Shown piece after piece: positions 60,854 to 64,000 of a stretch of 64,000 nucleotides of DNA. Origin of the DNA: Mycobacterium simiae (GTDB lineage: Bacteria; Actinomycetota; Actinomycetes; Mycobacteriales; Mycobacteriaceae); contig NZ_AP022568.1 of assembly GCF_010727605.1 (NCBI RefSeq), positions 1,116,001 to 1,180,000 of the forward strand, read 5' to 3'. A program made the position numbers and the translations under genes. Position 1 is the stretch's first letter, and each line of letters opens with the position of its first letter. The notes below the pieces were generated by a model, which worked only from the letters and a program-made list of their open reading frames with translations, made no database searches and was not told the DNA's origin.

Positions 60854-61822
60854 ATGCGCGCAGCACGGGTAACACGGCTAGACGGTCCGGACGCGATCGA
60901 GATCGCCGAGATCGACGAACCCGCCGGCGACGGAATCGTTGTCGACGTGCACGCCGCTGGGGCGGCCTTCCCGGACGCGTTGCTCACCCGGGGCCTGTAC
61001 CAGTACCGGCCCGATCCGCCGTTCGTCCTCGGCGCGGAAATCGCCGGGGTCGTTCGGTCGGCCCCGCAGGGCTGCCATGTGGGTCCCGGCGATCGGGTCG
61101 TCGGCCTGACGATGCTGACCGGCGGTATGGCCGAGGTGGCCGTGCTGTCCCCCGAGCGGGCGTTCAAGCTGCCCGACAACGTCAGCTTCGAGGCGGGCGC
61201 CGGCCTGCTGTTCAACGATCTGACGGTCTACTTTGCGTTGACCGTGCGAGGACGCCTGCAACAGGGCGAGACCGTGCTGGTGCATGGCGCGGCCGGCGGC
61301 ATCGGGACCTCGACGCTGCGCCTGGCGCCGGCACTCGGCGCGGCGCGCACCATCGCCGTCGTCAGCTCCGAGGCGAAGGCGCAGGTCGCCCTGGCGGCGG
61401 GTGCGACGGACGTGGTGCAAACCGACGGCTTCAAGGACGCGGTGAAGGAATTGACCGGCGGGCGGGGCGTCGACATGGTCGTCGACCCGGTCGGCGGTGA
61501 TCGATTCACTGATTCGCTGCGGTCCCTCGCTGCCGGCGGGCGCCTGCTGGTCGTCGGCTTCACCGGCGGTGAGATTCCGACCGTTAAGGTAAATCGGTTG
61601 CTGCTAAACAACATCGACGTCGTCGGTGTGGGCTGGGGCGCCTGGACGGGGACGCACCCCGGCGCGCTGGAAGAGCAGTGGACCGGTCTCGAGCGTCTGC
61701 TCAGCTCCGGGCGGTTGGCTGCTCCGCAACCGGAGGTCTACCCGTTGGCGGAAGCCGCCGCCGCGGTGGCGTCCATGGAAAACCGCACCGCCAAGGGCAA
61801 AGTCGTCCTGCGCATCCGCTGA
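60854..61822 (+). CDS. fadB4: NADPH:quinone oxidoreductase-like FadB4
   Basis: 322 aa, start ATG at 60854. Zinc-free MDR enzyme: GLYQYRPDPPFVLGAEIAG, VHGAAGGIGTSTLRLA for NADPH, and GRGVDMVVDPVGGD. Length and place after fadE24–fadE23 match fadB4 (Rv3141). The reaction is probably quinone or enone reduction rather than beta-oxidation despite the name. Confidence 0.9.
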   Translation: MRAARVTRLDGPDAIEIAEIDEPAGDGIVVDVHAAGAAFPDALLTRGLYQYRPDPPFVLGAEIAGVVRSAPQGCHVGPGDRVVGLTMLTGGMAEVAVLSPERAFKLPDNVSFEAGAGLLFNDLTVYFALTVRGRLQQGETVLVHGAAGGIGTSTLRLAPALGAARTIAVVSSEAKAQVALAAGATDVVQTDGFKDAVKELTGGRGVDMVVDPVGGDRFTDSLRSLAAGGRLLVVGFTGGEIPTVKVNRLLLNNIDVVGVGWGAWTGTHPGALEEQWTGLERLLSSGRLAAPQPEVYPLAEAAAAVASMENRTAKGKVVLRIR

Positions 61823-61921
61823 TCACGCCGCGACGCTTTAGACGTCTGCAAGAACCAGCGCACTGGCTTAAGCCTCGACCAAAACCGTACGGACCGCCCA
61901 CCCTTGTGTCACCACAAAAGG

Positions 61922-61939
61922 GAAAGTAACGTCACTTTC
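61922..61939. promoter_or_regulatory. 18-bp imperfect palindrome before the homogentisate dioxygenase gene
   Basis: GAAAGTAACGTCACTTTC: nine-base arms with one mismatched pair (the seventh base of each arm). It lies 44 bases upstream of the start and overlaps a likely promoter. Fits a TetR- or IclR-like operator; no regulator gene is visible before the window ends. Confidence 0.65.
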
Positions 61940-61982
61940 AGTTTTCGCTTCGGCGCGCCCGCTCCAGCACTCGGGAGTCACC

Positions 61983-63077
61983 ATGGAATCCTTCGTCCAC
62001 CTGCGCAAAGGTAAGACCCCGCGCCGTTTGCACGCCGACCTCGACGGGCTGAAGGACGACGAGCTGGGGCGCGGCGGCTTCACCGGACGGACGGCCAACA
62101 TCTATCGGCGCCACGACCCGACCGCCTACCGTGCGGTGGGCCCGCTGCGGCCGGTCGACGTGCTGTCCAGCGAGCTCAAACCCAGCGACAGCACCGACGC
62201 CGACGGCGGGCCGCTGCAGATGTTCAGCAACGACGACTGCCGCATTCTGCTGAGCCGCCGCGCCGAGCCGATGCCGTACTTCGCCCGTCATGTCGACGGC
62301 GACCTGCTGTGCTTCGTACACCGAGGCGGCGGCATCCTGGAGACAGAGTTCGGCCCGCTGCCTTACCGCACCGGCGACTGGGTGTACCTGCCGAAGGCGT
62401 GCACCTGGCGGCAGCTGCCCCATACCGAAACCACACTGCTGATGGTCGAGGCCACCGACGAATTCCGGGTGCCCCCGCCGGGCGCCCTGGGCCGCCATTT
62501 CCCCTTCGACCCGTCGCAGGCGACCATCCCCGACCCAGCGCCGATCGACGACGATGGGCGCGACGAGTACGAGGTTCGGCTTGTCCATGTCGGTGGGCCC
62601 ACAACGCTGTATTACCAACACAATCCGCTCGACGTCGAAGGGTGGCGCGGCGACAACTTCGCCTTCACCTTCAATATCGACGATTACAACGTCGTCACCT
62701 CCGACAGCGTGCACCTGCCGCCTACCGTGCACCTGTTCATGCAGGCCACCGGCGTCTACGTGATGAACTTTCTGCCTAAGCCGGCCGAGGGCGTCCCGGG
62801 CACCGAACGCACACCGTGGTATCACCGCAACGTCGACTACGACGAGATCGCCTTCTTCCACGGCGGCTCGCTCTACGGCATCCCGATGCCTCCAGGACTG
62901 GTAACCCATGCGCCGCAAGGCGTTCACCATGGAGCTCCGGAGAGGGCGCGGGAGCGGGCACGCCGCAAATTCGACGAACATTCGCGCGTCGACTGGCAGG
63001 TCATCGCGATCGACACCCGCCGGCGGCTGGCCCCGTCACCGGAAGTACTGGCCCACGATTTAGGACAACACGCGTGA
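61983..63077 (+). CDS. Homogentisate 1,2-dioxygenase-like protein
   Basis: 364 aa, shorter than the 430–450 of classical HGD. The iron-site regions are recognisable: WYHRNVDYDEIAFFHGG, where His and the acidic residues six to seven further on match HxxxxxE, and the closing THAPQGVHHGAPE. The double-barrel fold is implied by LCFVHRGGGILETEFGPL and GDWVYLPKACTWRQL. It would open the ring of homogentisate in tyrosine breakdown, or act on a similar diphenol. The stop overlaps the next gene's start (GTGA). Confidence 0.82.
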   Translation: MESFVHLRKGKTPRRLHADLDGLKDDELGRGGFTGRTANIYRRHDPTAYRAVGPLRPVDVLSSELKPSDSTDADGGPLQMFSNDDCRILLSRRAEPMPYFARHVDGDLLCFVHRGGGILETEFGPLPYRTGDWVYLPKACTWRQLPHTETTLLMVEATDEFRVPPPGALGRHFPFDPSQATIPDPAPIDDDGRDEYEVRLVHVGGPTTLYYQHNPLDVEGWRGDNFAFTFNIDDYNVVTSDSVHLPPTVHLFMQATGVYVMNFLPKPAEGVPGTERTPWYHRNVDYDEIAFFHGGSLYGIPMPPGLVTHAPQGVHHGAPERARERARRKFDEHSRVDWQVIAIDTRRRLAPSPEVLAHDLGQHA

Positions 63078-64000
63078 CGCAGGCAGTCAAACACGACTAC
63101 GACCGGATCCCGTATCTGGTTGCCTTCCAAAACAATTCCACGGCCCGCGACGTGTACGGCGGGCTGGCCGAAATCACGGTTCTGGAAAGCTATCTGCTCA
63201 AGCCCCAAGACAAGCCGTCGGACACCGTGCTGGTGTTCATGCACCCGATCGGCGGCGGCGCCTACCTGCCGATGATCAACGCGCTCGCGCGCGCCGGGCA
63301 CCACGTCATCTATTGCAACAGCCGATTCCGCGGTACGGACGCCGCACTGCTGATGGAGAAGGTGGTCGAGGATCTCGGCGAGTGCATCAAGGACGCCAAG
63401 AACCGGCTGGGCTACCGCAAGGTCGTGCTGGCCGGGTGGAGTGGCGGCGGTTCGCTGTCGCTGTTCTACCAGCAGCAGGCGCAGCACGCGACGATCACAT
63501 CGAGCCCGACCGGCGACGGCCCGGACCTCACCAAGCTGGAGCTGCCCGCCGCCGACGGCATCATGCTGCTGGCCGCCCACATCAGCCGGCACGGCACGCT
63601 GACCGAATGGCTTGACGCGTCCATCCTCGACGAGTCCGATCCCACCAAGCGCGATCCCGAGCTGGATCTGTACAACCCCGGCAACCCGAACCAGCCGCCG
63701 TACACCCTGGAATTTTTGGACCGGTACCGTCAAGCGCAGATCGATCGCAACCGCCGGATCACCGCATGGGTCAAAGAGAAACTGGCTGAATTGAGCGCGC
63801 AGGGCCGTCCCGATGACGAGTTCGGATTCGTCGTGCACGGCACGATGGCCGACCCGCGGTGGCTGGATCCCACCGTCGACCCCAACGAACGCACCCCCGG
63901 AACGTGCTACCTCGGCGACCCCCGGGTGGTGAACATGGGCCCCGTCGGCCTGGCCCGGTTCTCGACACTGCGCGGCTGGCTGTCGCAGTGGAGCTACGAC
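63074..64000 (+). CDS. Alpha/beta hydrolase, 3'-truncated by window edge
   Basis: 309 codons visible, GTG start overlapping the dioxygenase stop. Nucleophile elbow GWSGGGS (GxSxG) in VVLAGWSGGGSLSL, preceded by an oxyanion region VFMHPIGGGAYLPM. Probably an esterase or C–C hydrolase acting with the dioxygenase. The catalytic Asp and His cannot be assigned because the C-terminus is outside the window. Confidence 0.88.
   Translation, partial: MTQAVKHDYDRIPYLVAFQNNSTARDVYGGLAEITVLESYLLKPQDKPSDTVLVFMHPIGGGAYLPMINALARAGHHVIYCNSRFRGTDAALLMEKVVEDLGECIKDAKNRLGYRKVVLAGWSGGGSLSLFYQQQAQHATITSSPTGDGPDLTKLELPAADGIMLLAAHISRHGTLTEWLDASILDESDPTKRDPELDLYNPGNPNQPPYTLEFLDRYRQAQIDRNRRITAWVKEKLAELSAQGRPDDEFGFVVHGTMADPRWLDPTVDPNERTPGTCYLGDPRVVNMGPVGLARFSTLRGWLSQWSYD

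Overview
The window is high-GC actinobacterial DNA from a Mycobacterium in the broad sense. The right half carries the mycobacterial run ssrA – smpB – ftsX – ftsE – proline-rich membrane protein – MscS – prfB – fprA, followed by hisN – fadE24 – fadE23 – fadB4. The tmRNA tag reads ADSHQRDYALAA, the mycobacterial tag. TetR regulators, short-chain dehydrogenases, CoA transferases and a P450 are also abundant. No tRNA, rRNA or CRISPR array was seen.

Left chromosomal arm (1–23,773). A partial SDR and a membrane-anchored Mrr-type nuclease come first. A TetR/peroxiredoxin/SDR unit follows, with a striking double operator in its divergent promoter. Next are a second TetR next to a DUF4345 protein, a Tat/lipoprotein amidase, a YmdB-like phosphodiesterase and an MFS transporter. 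A copper-type unit pairs a CsoR/RicR repressor with a divergent, membrane-anchored protein carrying seven MKPGD repeats. From 13.5 to 23.6 kb lies a catabolic locus: ferredoxin, tandem-fused class III CoA transferase, second CoA transferase, aldehyde dehydrogenase, amidohydrolase, cytochrome P450, NDMA-type alcohol dehydrogenase and a TetR. Three copies of one palindrome suggest that this TetR controls all three transcription units. The gene set fits a hydroxylation – alcohol – aldehyde – acid – CoA-thioester route, with unknown substrate.

Integrated element (23,774–44,394). A 21-bp direct repeat of the ssrA 3' end bounds 20.6 kb that carries a tyrosine integrase, an excisionase-like protein and a primase/helicase, but no recognisable capsid, tail or terminase gene. 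Cargo includes a SIR2–STAND NTPase (defence candidate, AT-richer than its surroundings), a serine recombinase, a zeta toxin with its antitoxin and palindromic operator, and a PknH-like receptor kinase with a decayed second copy. It also includes small secreted proteins (three DUF732, one Excalibur), a type VII secretion cassette (WXG protein, WXG-headed effector, exported partner), and a protein with the R / S-W-T-S / E-x-E signature of ADP-ribosyltransferases, overlapping the primase gene. It looks like a phage-satellite-like or plasmid-like integrative island. Its insertion removes the encoded CCA of tmRNA.

Right chromosomal arm (44,395–64,000). ssrA and smpB (trans-translation) and prfB (termination) lie close to ftsEX (division). 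After fprA come small membrane proteins, a PPOX-class flavoprotein, hisN, the fadE24–fadE23 pair behind a perfect 22-bp palindrome, an aldo/keto reductase, two quinone-oxidoreductase-like enzymes (the second fadB4), and a homogentisate-dioxygenase-like gene overlapping an alpha/beta hydrolase that runs off the window. All function calls are by motif and context read by eye; no database search was run.
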